Source: Desulfovibrio sp. X2
GTDB taxonomy: Bacteria; Desulfobacterota; Desulfovibrionia; Desulfovibrionales; Desulfovibrionaceae
Assembly (NCBI RefSeq): GCF_000422205.1
Contig: NZ_ATHV01000002.1
Location: 1-64,000 of the forward strand
Reading direction: 5' to 3'
Length of the DNA stretch: 64,000 nt
Shown: positions 43,594 through 52,754 of the stretch, in pieces
Layout of the letters: each line of letters opens with the position of its first letter
How positions within the stretch are numbered: the stretch's first letter is position 1
Program-made: the position numbers and the translations under genes
The notes under the pieces: generated by a model
What the model saw: the letters and a program-made list of their open reading frames with translations, nothing else
What the model was told of the DNA's origin: nothing
Databases searched by the model: none

Positions 43594-45972
43594 TCAGGCC
43601 GCGCCGTCCGTCCCGGTCGCGGGCAGGATGCGTTCGATGACGTCGGCCAGGTCCTGGGGCTCCACGGGCTTGGCCAGAAAGCCGTTCATGCCCACCTGAA
43701 GGAAGGCCTCGCGGTCGCTCGGCATGGTGTAGGCCGTGACCGCCACGATGGGGATGTCGGGCCTCAGCCCGCCCTGCGCCCCGCCCCTGATCCGCCGCGT
43801 GGCCTCAAGGCCGTCCATGACCGGCATCTGGATGTCCATGAACACGAGATCGAAGGCCTTGCGGCTGAGAGACGAGACCGCCTGCTCCCCGTTGCCAACC
43901 GTGGTCACGCGGTGCCCCATCTTCTCCAGGACGGACTTGATGTAGATCTGGTTGATGGCGTCGTCCTCGGCCACGAGGATGTCCATGCCGCGCGCGTCCC
44001 GCCTGCCCGCTCCGGCGGCCGGCTTGTCCTGCGCCGCCTGGGCCTCGGCCTTGACCGTGAGCACGCACTCCACCGCCGTGCCTTTCGAGGGCGCGCTGCG
44101 GACGACCACGGCGCCGTCCATGAGGTCCACGAGACGCCTGACCAGGGCCAGGCCGAGGCCCACGCCCTGATGCTTCTTCCGGTAGACTCCCTCGCCCTGG
44201 TAGAAGGTCTCGAAAAGCCGCTCCTGCATCTCGGAAGACATGCCCGGCCCCGTGTCCGCCACCTCGATGTACAGGTGCCGGGCGTCGCCCGCCCCGCCCG
44301 GCAGCAGGCCGACCAGGACGCGCACCCCTCCTGCGGCCGTGAAACGCACGGCATTGCCCACGAGGTTGAAGAGGATCTGCTGGATCCTGGTCTTGTCGCC
44401 GAGCAGGCGCGCGCCGCCGTCCACCTCGTTGACCGTCTCCAGGCGCAGCCCCTTCTGTCGGCACGAGAGCAGGAAGGTGTCCACCACGGATTTCAGGATA
44501 TCGTCCACGACCAGCTCGCGCTCCACGAGTTGCATCCGTCCGGAGTCCATGCGCGAGAGGTCGAGGATGTCGGTCAGAAGGCGCGTCAGCCGCTCGCAGG
44601 ACTGCCGGGCCATGCCGACGTAGCTTGACGCCTCGTCGTCCAGGCCGCACTCCTCCAGGAGCTGGAGCATGCCCAGCACGCCGTTCATGGGGGTGCGCAG
44701 CTCGTGGCTCATGTTGGCCAGGAACTCGGCCTTGGCGTGGCTGAAGGCCTCGGCCTGGTTCTTGGCCTCGAGCAGCGCCGCCTCGGCCCGCTTGCGGGCC
44801 GAGACGTCGCGCAGCGTCCCCCTGAAGGAGACGGCGCTGCCCTGTCCGTCGCGATACAGCGAGGCCGCGAGCGAGGCATGGAGGGGCGAGCCGTCCTTGT
44901 TGCGCAGGACGATCTCATGGTCGGCCACGCTCTCCGCCTGCTCCAGCTCCTCCAGAAGCCGCGCGCACTCTTCCGGCGCGGCCCACAGGGACGAGAAGGA
45001 CATGCCGATCCAGTCCCCCCGCTCGTACTGTCCGCAGGAAAAGGCCGAGACCGAGGGGCTGGCCTCGAGGATCAGGCCGTCCAGCGAAACCTCGCAGTAG
45101 ACGTCCTGGATGCTCTCGAAGATGCTGCGGTACTTTTCCTCCTCGCTTCTGAGCGCCGCCCGTTCGCGGCGCAGCCTGGCCATGTTGCTGACGCTCTCCA
45201 GGGCCGGGGGGAGCTGGAAGAGGTAGTCCCGGTGCTTGACCACGTAGTCCGCTGCGCCCAGGCGCAGGGCGTTGGAGGCGACCTCCTCGTCGCCCTGCCC
45301 CGAGACCAGGACGACCGGCAGCTCGAGGCGGAGATCGCGCGCCACCGTGCGCAGGACCTCCAGGGCGCCCTCGCCCGGCAGGTGGTAGTCCAGCAGCAGC
45401 GCGTCGTAGGCGCAGGGCCTGCCGGGCGACCGGGGCAGCCGGGCGTAGACCTCCTGCGCGCTGCCCACCACGTCCAGCCGGATGTGCGGCGCGTAGCGGG
45501 CGAAATGGCGCCGGGCAAGGTCGGCGTCCGCCGCGTTGTTCTCGGCGTAGAGCACGTGCAGCGGACGGGCCTTGCGCGCGCTCTCGGCGCGGAAACGCTC
45601 CACCGCCCCGGTCGCCGTCTCGTGGAGACGCTCCAGATACCCCTGGCGCTTGGGAAGATAGTCGTCCGCCCCGGCCTTGAGCGCGGCGGCCACGGTCCGC
45701 TCGTCGCCGAGCCCCGTGAGGATGACCACGGCCAGGGGCAGGTCCCTGGCCCTGATCTCGGTCAGGATCTCGAGGCCGCTTCCGTCCGGCAGGTTCAGAT
45801 CGGTCATCACCAGGTCGTAGCCCGCCTCGCCGTCCTTTCCGGCCGCCAGGCAGGCCCTCGCCTCGCCGAGGGTGGAGGCCGTGTCCACGACCGTGCCCGG
45901 GGCCGAGCGACGGATGGCGCGCCGCGCCAGATCGGCGTCCAGGGCGTTGTCCTCCACGTACAGAAGCTTCAT
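43594..45972 (-). CDS. Hybrid histidine kinase REC-REC-PAS-HisKA-HATPase-REC
   Basis: A 792-residue soluble kinase. REC1 (1-115) has VEDN and phospho-acceptor DLVMTDLNLP. REC2 (130-250) has AENN where an acidic pair is expected, but keeps LLLDYHLP. PAS is about 275-400. HisKA carries ANMSHELRTPMNG. The ATPase domain has NLVGNAVRF, ADTGPGMS and GVGLGLALV. REC3 (about 665-785) has VAEDDAIN and LVFMDIQMP. There is no membrane helix, so input comes through the N-terminal receivers. It is the last gene of a three-gene operon, after a CHASE3 kinase and a single-domain receiver, forming a likely phosphorelay. AAGGAAGG precedes the ATG. Confidence 0.93.
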   Translation of the reverse strand: MKLLYVEDNALDADLARRAIRRSAPGTVVDTASTLGEARACLAAGKDGEAGYDLVMTDLNLPDGSGLEILTEIRARDLPLAVVILTGLGDERTVAAALKAGADDYLPKRQGYLERLHETATGAVERFRAESARKARPLHVLYAENNAADADLARRHFARYAPHIRLDVVGSAQEVYARLPRSPGRPCAYDALLLDYHLPGEGALEVLRTVARDLRLELPVVLVSGQGDEEVASNALRLGAADYVVKHRDYLFQLPPALESVSNMARLRRERAALRSEEEKYRSIFESIQDVYCEVSLDGLILEASPSVSAFSCGQYERGDWIGMSFSSLWAAPEECARLLEELEQAESVADHEIVLRNKDGSPLHASLAASLYRDGQGSAVSFRGTLRDVSARKRAEAALLEAKNQAEAFSHAKAEFLANMSHELRTPMNGVLGMLQLLEECGLDDEASSYVGMARQSCERLTRLLTDILDLSRMDSGRMQLVERELVVDDILKSVVDTFLLSCRQKGLRLETVNEVDGGARLLGDKTRIQQILFNLVGNAVRFTAAGGVRVLVGLLPGGAGDARHLYIEVADTGPGMSSEMQERLFETFYQGEGVYRKKHQGVGLGLALVRRLVDLMDGAVVVRSAPSKGTAVECVLTVKAEAQAAQDKPAAGAGRRDARGMDILVAEDDAINQIYIKSVLEKMGHRVTTVGNGEQAVSSLSRKAFDLVFMDIQMPVMDGLEATRRIRGGAQGGLRPDIPIVAVTAYTMPSDREAFLQVGMNGFLAKPVEPQDLADVIERILPATGTDGAA

Positions 45973-46021
45973 CTCGCATCCTTCCTTGGCGCGCGGGGCC
46001 GCCTCACCGGCCCCGCCCTCT

Positions 46022-46447
46022 TCACAGCCGCGTGTTGAGCACGCACCAGTAGATCTCTATCTGCCCGGCCACTTCCATGAACTTCTGAAAGTCCACGGGC
46101 TTGACGATGTACGAGTTGACCCCGAGCCGATAGGCCTCGTTCACGTCGCGGTCGTCGGCCGAGGTCGTCAGCACCACCACCGGGATGTTGCGGTACTTCT
46201 CGTGGGCCTTTATGCGGCGCAGCACTTCCAGGCCGTCCACCTTGGGCAGCTTCAGGTCCAGGAGGATGACCACGGGCTGCGCCTCCCCGTCTTCCCAGCG
46301 CTCCACGAAGCCCAGGGCCTCCTCACCGTCGCGCGCGATCTGCAGCGGGTTGGAGAGGTTGCGCCGCGCGAAGGCGCGCTTGGTCAGGTCCACGTCCATG
46401 GGGTTGTCCTCGACAAGCAGGATCGGGCCGATCTCGTTCACCGTCAT
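46022..46447 (-). CDS. Single-domain response regulator (Rcp1-like)
   Basis: A 141-residue receiver domain. ILLVEDNPMDVDLTKRAF (9-26), the acceptor in VVILLDLKLPKVDGLEVL, the conserved TTS(A) switch residue in VVVLTTSADD, and IVKPVDFQKF complete the active site. The longer helix 5 and the DLKLP segment match the Rcp1 type that pairs with phytochrome-like kinases. Its start overlaps the upstream kinase stop (ATGA). It probably carries phosphate from the CHASE3 kinase towards the hybrid kinase downstream. Confidence 0.94.
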   Translation of the reverse strand: MTVNEIGPILLVEDNPMDVDLTKRAFARRNLSNPLQIARDGEEALGFVERWEDGEAQPVVILLDLKLPKVDGLEVLRRIKAHEKYRNIPVVVLTTSADDRDVNEAYRLGVNSYIVKPVDFQKFMEVAGQIEIYWCVLNTRL

Positions 46448-47766
46448 CCGGGAAACTCCAGGTAGAAGGTTGCGCCCTTGCCGGGCTCGCTCTCGGCCCA
46501 GGCCCTGCCGCCCATGCGTTCCATGGTCTTGCGCACGATGGCGAGGCCTATGCCCGTGCCTGGGTAGTCCTCGGCCCGTTGCAGCCGCTGGAAGATGTCG
46601 AAGATGCGGTCGTGGAACTTCATGTCGAAGCCCACGCCGTTGTCCCGCACCCACAATCTGCACGCGCCCGCGTCCGTCCTCTCGCCGCCTATCTCGACCT
46701 GCCGCGGGTTCACGTCGCGCGTGAACTTCACGGCATTGTCCACGAGGTTGCGCAAGGCCATGCCGAGCCCCTTGGCATCAGCCCGCACCGGGCCGCAGCG
46801 CACGTCCAGCGAGAGGTCGACATCCTCGGCCGCGGCTCCGCATTCGGCCAGCAGCGTCTCGAACAGGGCGCGCGGGTCCACCGTGCCGTACTCGAAAGGC
46901 CGCCGCTCCAGGCGGGAATATTCGAGCAGGTCGTCGATCAGGCGGTGCATCTGCAGCGTGCCGTGGCGGATGTTGCGCAAAAAGCTGCGGCCGTCCTCGT
47001 CGAACTTCTCCCCATAGTCCTCGAGCAGCAGCTGGCTGTAGCCGTCGATGCCGCGCAGGGGCGCCTTCAGGTCGTGGGACACGGAGTAGGTGAAGTTCTC
47101 CATCTCCCGGTTGCGCGCGGCCAGCTCCACGGCCACGGTCCGGCGCTGGCGCACCTCCCGTTCGAGCAGGCCGAAGGCCCCGAGCAGCAGCCCGGCGCTG
47201 ACAACGAATCCGGCGAGCAGCGCCAGGCGCACGCGGCCGCGCGCCCGTTCCTGCCGCCCCCTGATCGCGGCGACCTCGTCGCGGTCGCGAGCCTGCACCC
47301 GCTCCACCACGGCGCGTATTTCGTCCATGCTCCGCTTGCCGAGGTCCGAGCGGACCATCTTGAACGCCCCGTCCCTGTCTCCCGAGTCAAAGAGGGCGAG
47401 GGTCTCCTGCATCTCCTTGGTCTTGACCGCGACCAGCTTTTCCAGGAGTTCGGCCTCGGAGGCGCCAAGGAGTCCGCGCAAGGCGTCGAGGTCTATCTTC
47501 ACGCGGCCGCGCGCGGTGTCGTACGGCTCGAGATACTTCCGGGAGGCGGTGAGGAGATAGCCGCGCTGCCCGGTCTCCATGTCCACGAGATCCCCGCGCA
47601 GGTCCGCGATACGCCCCAGACGGTCGGACAGGATGCCGTTTCGAACGTCCTGCTCGGCAAAGGAGGAGAAGACCGCGTAGACGTACATGCCCACCGCGAG
47701 CTGGATGCACAGGGCGGCCACGATGCCCAGTCGGCGTGCGCCGAACGCGGAGAAAAACCGTTGCAC
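46444..47766 (-). CDS. CHASE3-domain membrane histidine kinase
   Basis: A 440-residue kinase. Membrane helices at about 13-33 and 183-201 bound a CHASE3 extracytoplasmic domain (LRGDLVDMETGQRGYLLTASRKYLEPY, a family hallmark). HisKA has NFTYSVSHDLKAPLRGI, the form seen in bacteriophytochrome-type kinases. The ATPase has NLVDNAVKF, DNGVGFD, FDIFQRL and GTGIGLAIV. The start is GTG 47766 preceded by GGGGGAAC. It is the first gene of the operon with the Rcp1-like regulator and hybrid kinase. Confidence 0.93.
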   Translation of the reverse strand: MQRFFSAFGARRLGIVAALCIQLAVGMYVYAVFSSFAEQDVRNGILSDRLGRIADLRGDLVDMETGQRGYLLTASRKYLEPYDTARGRVKIDLDALRGLLGASEAELLEKLVAVKTKEMQETLALFDSGDRDGAFKMVRSDLGKRSMDEIRAVVERVQARDRDEVAAIRGRQERARGRVRLALLAGFVVSAGLLLGAFGLLEREVRQRRTVAVELAARNREMENFTYSVSHDLKAPLRGIDGYSQLLLEDYGEKFDEDGRSFLRNIRHGTLQMHRLIDDLLEYSRLERRPFEYGTVDPRALFETLLAECGAAAEDVDLSLDVRCGPVRADAKGLGMALRNLVDNAVKFTRDVNPRQVEIGGERTDAGACRLWVRDNGVGFDMKFHDRIFDIFQRLQRAEDYPGTGIGLAIVRKTMERMGGRAWAESEPGKGATFYLEFPG

Positions 47767-48129
47767 CGACGTTCCCCCTGATCAGGACCACGGTCTTGCG
47801 CTCCCCGGCGCGACGGCCGCGCCGGGGGGAGCGATATGCCTGCTCATTTACCTGGCTACCCTTCTTCACCATACCTTTATATTATTATTTTTTCCGATAC
47901 ATATCACGACTATAAATGACAGTTCCAAGCGAATTCACGCAATTCCGAACATTTATGCCAAGAGCGGCATATTGGGCCCGCGACGGACTGCGGGGACCGC
48001 GCAGGCGTCAGCCGCGGCGCGTGGGAATGGGGCCGAGGGTGGTCACGGAGAGGTCGAAAAAAAGGCAGGGAAGGGCGCCTTGCCCTCCCCTGCCTGTCGG
48101 AGTCGAACGGATGGTCTGCGAAATCGCCG
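47767..48129. other. Intergenic region with AT-rich core
   Basis: No gene in 363 bases. An AT-rich segment (47862-47935) lies about 100 bases before the CHASE3 kinase start and should hold its promoter, but I cannot assign clear boxes. The right end contains the terminator of the FmdE/MoeA-like gene. Confidence 0.5.
48057..48094 (-). terminator. Terminator of the FmdE/MoeA-like gene
   Basis: On the minus strand GGCAGGGGAGGGC pairs with GCCCTTCCCTGCC (one mismatch), followed by seven T residues (48063-48057). It lies 36 bases past the stop codon. Confidence 0.9.
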
Positions 48130-49800
48130 CTACTTGCCGAAGGGGCAGTGCGGGAAAGAGCAGGTGGGGCATTCCTGGCACAGGCCGCCGTGGCCGGAGC
48201 GCGCGAGGTCGGCGCGGGTGATGGGCATTCCGGCGAGGATGCGGGGCAGGAGCAGGTCCACCGCCGTGGTGGGGAAGAACAGGGCGCAGGCAGGCACGCC
48301 GAGCAGCCGGGCGTGCCCCACGCGTCCCAGGAGGCTCATGGCGCCGGGGGTGACGGACATGCCGTAGAGCAGGTCCTCGGCCCCGGCCTCGACGAGGCCC
48401 TTGCGGGTCACGTCGTCGGGATCCACGGAGAGCCCCGCGGTGGTGATGATCAGGTCGGCGCCCGCGTCGAGCAGGCTCTTCACGCCGTCGCGGATCAGCC
48501 CGGCGTCGTCCGGGGCGAAGAGGGTCTTGACCACCGAGCCGCCCAAGGCCTCGATCTTCTTCGTGAGGATGGGCGCGAACTTGTCCTCGATGAGGCCGGT
48601 GAAGACCTCGGTGCCGGTGATGAGCAGCCCCGCGCGCGCGGGCTTGATGGGCAGCAGGCGCAGGGGCGGCTCGGTGTCGAGCAGGGCGCAGGCCTTGGTG
48701 AAGTCGCGGCGCGCCAGGTAGAGCGGGATGGCGCGGGTGGCGGCCACGGGCTGGCCCGCCTTGACCACGGAGCAGTTGTGGCGGGTGGCGGCCATGACGC
48801 CGGGCACGAGGTTGAAGCGCTCCAGCGCCTCCTCGTTCACGCTGAGCAGGCCGTCGCGGGCGGCCAGGAGGGTGATCTTGCCCTCGCGTGGCTCGCCCTT
48901 GGCCACGATGGCGTCGTCGGCGGAAAGCCCGTGGGCGAAGGCGCGCGCGGCGTCGTCCTCGTGCACCCACTCCTCGCCGGGCTCGTTGTTCTCCAGGAGG
49001 TAGACGCGCATGCGGCCCATGGCCTGCAGGCGGCAGACGTCGCCCGCGGTCAGGGTCTGTCCGTGGGTGAACTCGGCGCCCTTGCTCTCGCCGGGGTCGA
49101 TGCGGGTCATGTCGTGCAGGGCGGTCTTGCCCACGGCCTCTTCCGCGGGCACGGCCGTAAGCCGCGGGGCATCGGGAATCTGGGCATCGTCACGCCCCAG
49201 GAGGTCGGCCGGGGCCTCGCCCTGGCAGCCGCGACAGATGGCGCCGTGGCGGCGGGGGTAGCCCTCGCCGCACAGGGGGCAGACGGCGATGGGGCCCTTG
49301 GAGGTCTTGCCCACGTGGGCGGGTTTCAGCTGCACCTCGGCCACGGAGAGGATGGACTCGCCCGCCAGGCGCATCTCCTCGCGCAGGCGGTCGGAGTCCT
49401 GCTCCTTCTTGGTCTTGAGCTTGAAGAACCAGCCCTTGATCTCGGGCCAGGCGTCCAGCGCCTCGGCGTTCAGGGAGACGCGCACGCCCTCGCCGTTGTA
49501 CTTGTTGTAGAGCGAGACGGCGTAGCGGCCCAGGTCCACGACGCGCAGCCAGCCGTTGCCCGCGGTGCAGGGGGTGAGCAGCTGCACGGCGTCGGGCAGG
49601 CAGGAGGAGGTCTCGGCCACGGCGTCGAAGAGCACGCCCTCGGGCAGGCGGCGGCGGGCGGCCTGCACCATGATCCCGCCCAGGATCAGGCCCGGCGCGG
49701 GGTAGCTGTGGAACTTCCGGCACTCCTCGATGTACTCGTCGAAGGTCCAGGGGCCGATGGTGGCGACCGCGCAGGCGGCCAGGGCGGGGTTGGTGGTCAT
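48130..49800 (-). CDS. FmdE domain - zinc ribbon - MoeA/MoCF-like fusion
   Basis: A 556-residue three-part protein. Residues 15-140 are an FmdE domain (FHSYPAPGLILGGIM, SSCLPDAVQLLTPCTAGNG), known from formylmethanofuran/formate dehydrogenase gene clusters. Residues about 174-195 are a zinc ribbon (CPLCGEGYPRRHGAICRGC). From about 250 the rest is MoeA/MoCF-like, with a molybdopterin-binding fold (GLLITGTEVFTG, LIITTAGLSVDPDDVT). The C-terminus ends with a four-Cys cluster, CQECPTCSFPHC. It probably delivers or checks molybdenum or tungsten cofactor. Its start overlaps the ModE-like regulator stop (ATGA), so the pair is one operon. Confidence 0.85.
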   Translation of the reverse strand: MTTNPALAACAVATIGPWTFDEYIEECRKFHSYPAPGLILGGIMVQAARRRLPEGVLFDAVAETSSCLPDAVQLLTPCTAGNGWLRVVDLGRYAVSLYNKYNGEGVRVSLNAEALDAWPEIKGWFFKLKTKKEQDSDRLREEMRLAGESILSVAEVQLKPAHVGKTSKGPIAVCPLCGEGYPRRHGAICRGCQGEAPADLLGRDDAQIPDAPRLTAVPAEEAVGKTALHDMTRIDPGESKGAEFTHGQTLTAGDVCRLQAMGRMRVYLLENNEPGEEWVHEDDAARAFAHGLSADDAIVAKGEPREGKITLLAARDGLLSVNEEALERFNLVPGVMAATRHNCSVVKAGQPVAATRAIPLYLARRDFTKACALLDTEPPLRLLPIKPARAGLLITGTEVFTGLIEDKFAPILTKKIEALGGSVVKTLFAPDDAGLIRDGVKSLLDAGADLIITTAGLSVDPDDVTRKGLVEAGAEDLLYGMSVTPGAMSLLGRVGHARLLGVPACALFFPTTAVDLLLPRILAGMPITRADLARSGHGGLCQECPTCSFPHCPFGK

Positions 49801-50165
49801 GGTTCCTCGCTTTCGAACGGTGCGACGGGGAAGGGGAAACGGTTCTGCGCGGTGCGCACGGCGTAGGCCTCCACGTCGGCGTACCACTCCTGGAAGGCCT
49901 CCACGAGCTCGCGGGCATGCGGGGTGAGGGTGAAGCCCCGCCCCTTCTCCTGCTCCACGACCAGGTGCTCTCCCAGGACCTCCTCGGTCTTCTTCAGGCG
50001 CCCCCAGGCGGCGCGGTACGACATGCCGAGCGCCTTGGCCGCCTTGTTCAGCGACCCCTGCCGCTCGACCTCGCGCAGCAGGATGGCGCGGCCGAGGCCG
50101 AGCGCCTGCTCGCCGTCCATCTCGAGCCACATACGCAGGCGCAGCCGGGCTTCGGGTAAGGACAT
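49797..50165 (-). CDS. ModE-like winged-helix regulator lacking a molybdate domain
   Basis: A 122-residue protein equal to the N-terminal DNA-binding domain of ModE: LGLGRAILLREVERQGSLNKAAKALGMSYRAAWGRLKKTEEVLGEHLVVEQEKGRG in segments, followed by a short helix. The C-terminal TOBE/Mop molybdate-binding domain of E. coli ModE is missing, so metal sensing must come from elsewhere, perhaps from the fused protein it is coupled to. A ModE-related regulator responding to tungstate (TunR) has been described in Desulfovibrio; this could be of that type. AGAGGGGGGCAGC precedes the ATG. Confidence 0.88.
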   Translation of the reverse strand: MSLPEARLRLRMWLEMDGEQALGLGRAILLREVERQGSLNKAAKALGMSYRAAWGRLKKTEEVLGEHLVVEQEKGRGFTLTPHARELVEAFQEWYADVEAYAVRTAQNRFPFPVAPFESEEP

Positions 50166-50196
50166 GCTGCCCCCCTCTCCGTTTTTGTGTTCAAGC

Positions 50197-50217
50197 TAAC
50201 ATGTGTTAACGCTAACA
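50197..50217. promoter_or_regulatory. Alternating TAACA/TGTTA half-sites
   Basis: TAACA (50197-50201), TGTTA (50204-50208) and TAACA (50213-50217) form two overlapping inverted repeats, TAACA-TG-TGTTA and TGTTA-ACGC-TAACA. They lie 32-52 bases before the ModE-like gene and in the divergent gap to the MATE gene. The local sequence is unusually AT-rich. Candidate operator of the ModE-like regulator. Confidence 0.6.
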
Positions 50218-50326
50218 TAGCCGACGGGTCACGTCCAGGACAGAATGCGTGATTGCAGGACGTAATCGTGTCCATAGGCGGGCTTCGGTGGATAGAGGAT
50301 GGAAAACCTTCAGGCGGTGCGGACCG

Positions 50327-50341
50327 CGTACCCCGGGTACG
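50327..50341. promoter_or_regulatory. Palindrome before the MATE gene
   Basis: CGTACCC-C-GGGTACG is a perfect 15-base inverted repeat 77 bases upstream of the MATE start; it could be an operator or RNA stem. Confidence 0.35.
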
Positions 50342-50417
50342 ACCGCTTTCCGTACGGCCGCGGTTTGCTTTTCCCGTGCGGGTGGGATAGGACAAACGGC
50401 CTTTCCACGAGGCACAC

Positions 50418-51866
50418 ATGACGAGAGTTTCCCCCAAACGTTCTCCCCGCACGGCCGGGACCGCTTCCGGCGCGCGCGAGGCGCAGGCCGGACAGGCCGC
50501 GCCCGCTCCGCGGCCCATATCCACCATCTGGCGCCTGGCCTGGCCCCAGATGCTGATGATGTTCTTCAACTTCCTCATCGGCTTCGTGGACATCCTGGTG
50601 GCCGGGCGCATCGACAGCACGGTGCAGGCGGCCATGGGCATGGTCAACTCGCTGCTCTTCTTCTTCCTGGTCATCGCCACGGCCGTGGCCAACGGCGCGG
50701 TGGCCGCGGTCTCGCAGTCCATGGGCGCGGGGCTCAGGCGCCGGGTGCAGCGCTACATCGGCCTCGTGCTGGTCACGGGTGTGCTCTCGGGGCTGTGCAT
50801 CTTCCTCGTGGGCCTGCCCATCAAGCACCCGGTGCTGGCCATGCTCCAGGTGCCCAAAGCCGTGGCCCCGGTCATGGACGTCTACTACGACGTCTTCCTG
50901 CTGCTCCTGCCCTTCTACTACGTGTTCATCGTCTGCAACGCCCTGTTCCGCGCCCAGAAGCGGGTCATGGAGCCGCTCTACGTCATCGTCCTGGCCACGA
51001 TCGTGAACACCATCGGCGACCTCGGCCTGGGGCTCGGCTGGTGGGGCTTCCCGAACATGGGCTATCGGGGGCTCGCCTGGAGCACCTTCGGCTCCATCAC
51101 CGCGGGCATGTGCCTCGACATCTGGCTCCTGCGCCGCCGGGGCATGCTCACGGCCGAGGCCTTCCCGCCGCTTCGCTGGGCGCGCAAGGCCCTGCCCTAC
51201 ATCGTCAAGGTGGCCTGGCCTGGCGGGCTCATGCAGGTGGTCTGGAACGGCGCCTACCTCGTGCTCTTCGCCATCGTGGGCTCCCTGCCCGTGGGCAGCG
51301 TGCCCGCGCTGGCGGGCATGAGCGCGGGGCTGCGCGTGGAGTCGTTCCTCTTTCTGCCCGGCGTGGCCTTCAACATGACCGCCTCCATCCTGGTCGGCCA
51401 GTACCTGGGCCAGGGCAGGCCGGACCTCGCCAAGTCCTACGGCTTCAAGGTGCTGGCCCTGGGCGTGGTCAGCATGTCCGTCGCGGCAGTGGCCGTGTGG
51501 CACTGGGTGGCGCCGCTCGCCGCCTTCATCGCCCCGGACCCGGCCGTGGCCAGGCAGTGCGTGAGCTACCTCTCGTACAACCTGCTGGCCATCCCCTTCA
51601 CCCTGACGACCATGACCATGGCCGGAGCGCTCACCGGCGCGGGCGCCACACTCTACATCCTGCTCGCCTTCGGCGGCGCCTCGTGGCTCGTGCGCCTGCC
51701 GCTGGCCTGGCTGCTCGGCCACGTGGTCATGGGCAACTCGCGCGGCGTGTGGCTGGCCATGCTCCTTTCGCAAGGGTTGCAGGCCGTCATCGTGCTGTAT
51801 ATCTTCGCGTATAAGGACTGGAGCAGATTCTCCCTGGTCCGCAGAAGGAAGAACAATGGCGACTGA
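50418..51866 (+). CDS. MATE-family exporter
   Basis: A 482-residue protein with 12 membrane helices. A 30-residue Ala/Arg-rich head precedes helix 1 (PQMLMMFFNFLIGFVDILVAGRI). The family motif NMTASILVGQYLGQGRPDLAKSY is in the second bundle. It is not a close copy of the MATE at 30536. It overlaps the DUF2156 gene by 11 bases, so the two are co-translated. Its promoter shares the gap with the ModE-like operator sites, so metal or stress control is possible. Confidence 0.9.
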   Translation: MTRVSPKRSPRTAGTASGAREAQAGQAAPAPRPISTIWRLAWPQMLMMFFNFLIGFVDILVAGRIDSTVQAAMGMVNSLLFFFLVIATAVANGAVAAVSQSMGAGLRRRVQRYIGLVLVTGVLSGLCIFLVGLPIKHPVLAMLQVPKAVAPVMDVYYDVFLLLLPFYYVFIVCNALFRAQKRVMEPLYVIVLATIVNTIGDLGLGLGWWGFPNMGYRGLAWSTFGSITAGMCLDIWLLRRRGMLTAEAFPPLRWARKALPYIVKVAWPGGLMQVVWNGAYLVLFAIVGSLPVGSVPALAGMSAGLRVESFLFLPGVAFNMTASILVGQYLGQGRPDLAKSYGFKVLALGVVSMSVAAVAVWHWVAPLAAFIAPDPAVARQCVSYLSYNLLAIPFTLTTMTMAGALTGAGATLYILLAFGGASWLVRLPLAWLLGHVVMGNSRGVWLAMLLSQGLQAVIVLYIFAYKDWSRFSLVRRRKNNGD

Positions 51867-52719
51867 AGACTTCTCCCCCATATGCCTCGACCGGCGCGAG
51901 GAATACGCCGCCCTGCTCGCGGCCTCGCCCGCGCGCTCCTCCGACTACAGCTTCATCAACCTCTGGGGCTGGGCCGAGGTCTACGGCCTGTCCTGGATGT
52001 TCCGCGACGGGCTGTGCTGGATCCGCCAGGAACGGCCCGAGCCCGCGCTGTGGGCCCCGGTCGGCCCGGTGGGCAGCGTGGCGCTCACGCCGGAGATGTT
52101 CCCCGAGCGGCGCATCATCCGCGCCTCCGAGGCCGTGGCCGCGCTCTTCGCCGAAAAGCTCGGCGCCGAGACGCGCGAGGCGCGCGAGCACTGGGACTAC
52201 CTCTACTCCGTGGAGGAGCTCGTGAACCTCTCGGGCAACCGCTTCCACAAGAAGAAGAACCTGCTGAACCAGTTCCGCAAGCTCTACGACTGGGAATACC
52301 GCTCCCTGACGCCGGACTGCATCGAGGAGGCCCTGGAGCTGCAGGAGTCGTGGTGCATGTGGCGCGACTGCGAGTCCGAGGCCACCCTGGTGCAGGAGAA
52401 CGAGGCCATCGTGCGCGTGCTGACCGACTGGGACCGGCTGCCCGGGCTCATGGGCGGCTCGCTGCGCGTGGACGGCCGCATGGTGGCCTACACCGTGGCC
52501 GACGCCCTGGACGAGTCCACCCTGGTCATCCACTTCGAGAAGGGCCACCCGGACTACAAGGGCGTGTACCAGGCCATCAACCAGGCCTTCCTGGACCACG
52601 ACGCCGACGGCTTCACGCTGGTCAACCGCGAGCAGGACCTGGGCGACGAGGGACTGCGCAAGGCCAAGCTGTCCTACAATCCCGTGGACTTCTTCAAGAA
52701 GTTCGAGGTCACCATCTAG
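51856..52719 (+). CDS. DUF2156 (phosphatidylglycerol lysyltransferase-like) protein
   Basis: A 287-residue protein with two GNAT-like halves as in the C-terminal domain of MprF (DUF2156). It includes SSDYSFINLWGW, SGNRFHKKKNLLNQF, the acceptor-like VDGRMVAYTVADAL, and the conserved C-terminal NREQDLGDEGLRKAKLSY. Free-standing DUF2156 proteins are thought to transfer an acyl or aminoacyl group, possibly from tRNA, to lipid or protein. It lacks the MprF membrane part. Its start lies inside the end of the MATE gene, tying the two functions together. Confidence 0.85.
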   Translation: MATEDFSPICLDRREEYAALLAASPARSSDYSFINLWGWAEVYGLSWMFRDGLCWIRQERPEPALWAPVGPVGSVALTPEMFPERRIIRASEAVAALFAEKLGAETREAREHWDYLYSVEELVNLSGNRFHKKKNLLNQFRKLYDWEYRSLTPDCIEEALELQESWCMWRDCESEATLVQENEAIVRVLTDWDRLPGLMGGSLRVDGRMVAYTVADALDESTLVIHFEKGHPDYKGVYQAINQAFLDHDADGFTLVNREQDLGDEGLRKAKLSYNPVDFFKKFEVTI

Positions 52720-52754
52720 CGGCGGGCCTTTTTTGCGACTCCCGCAACGCACGA

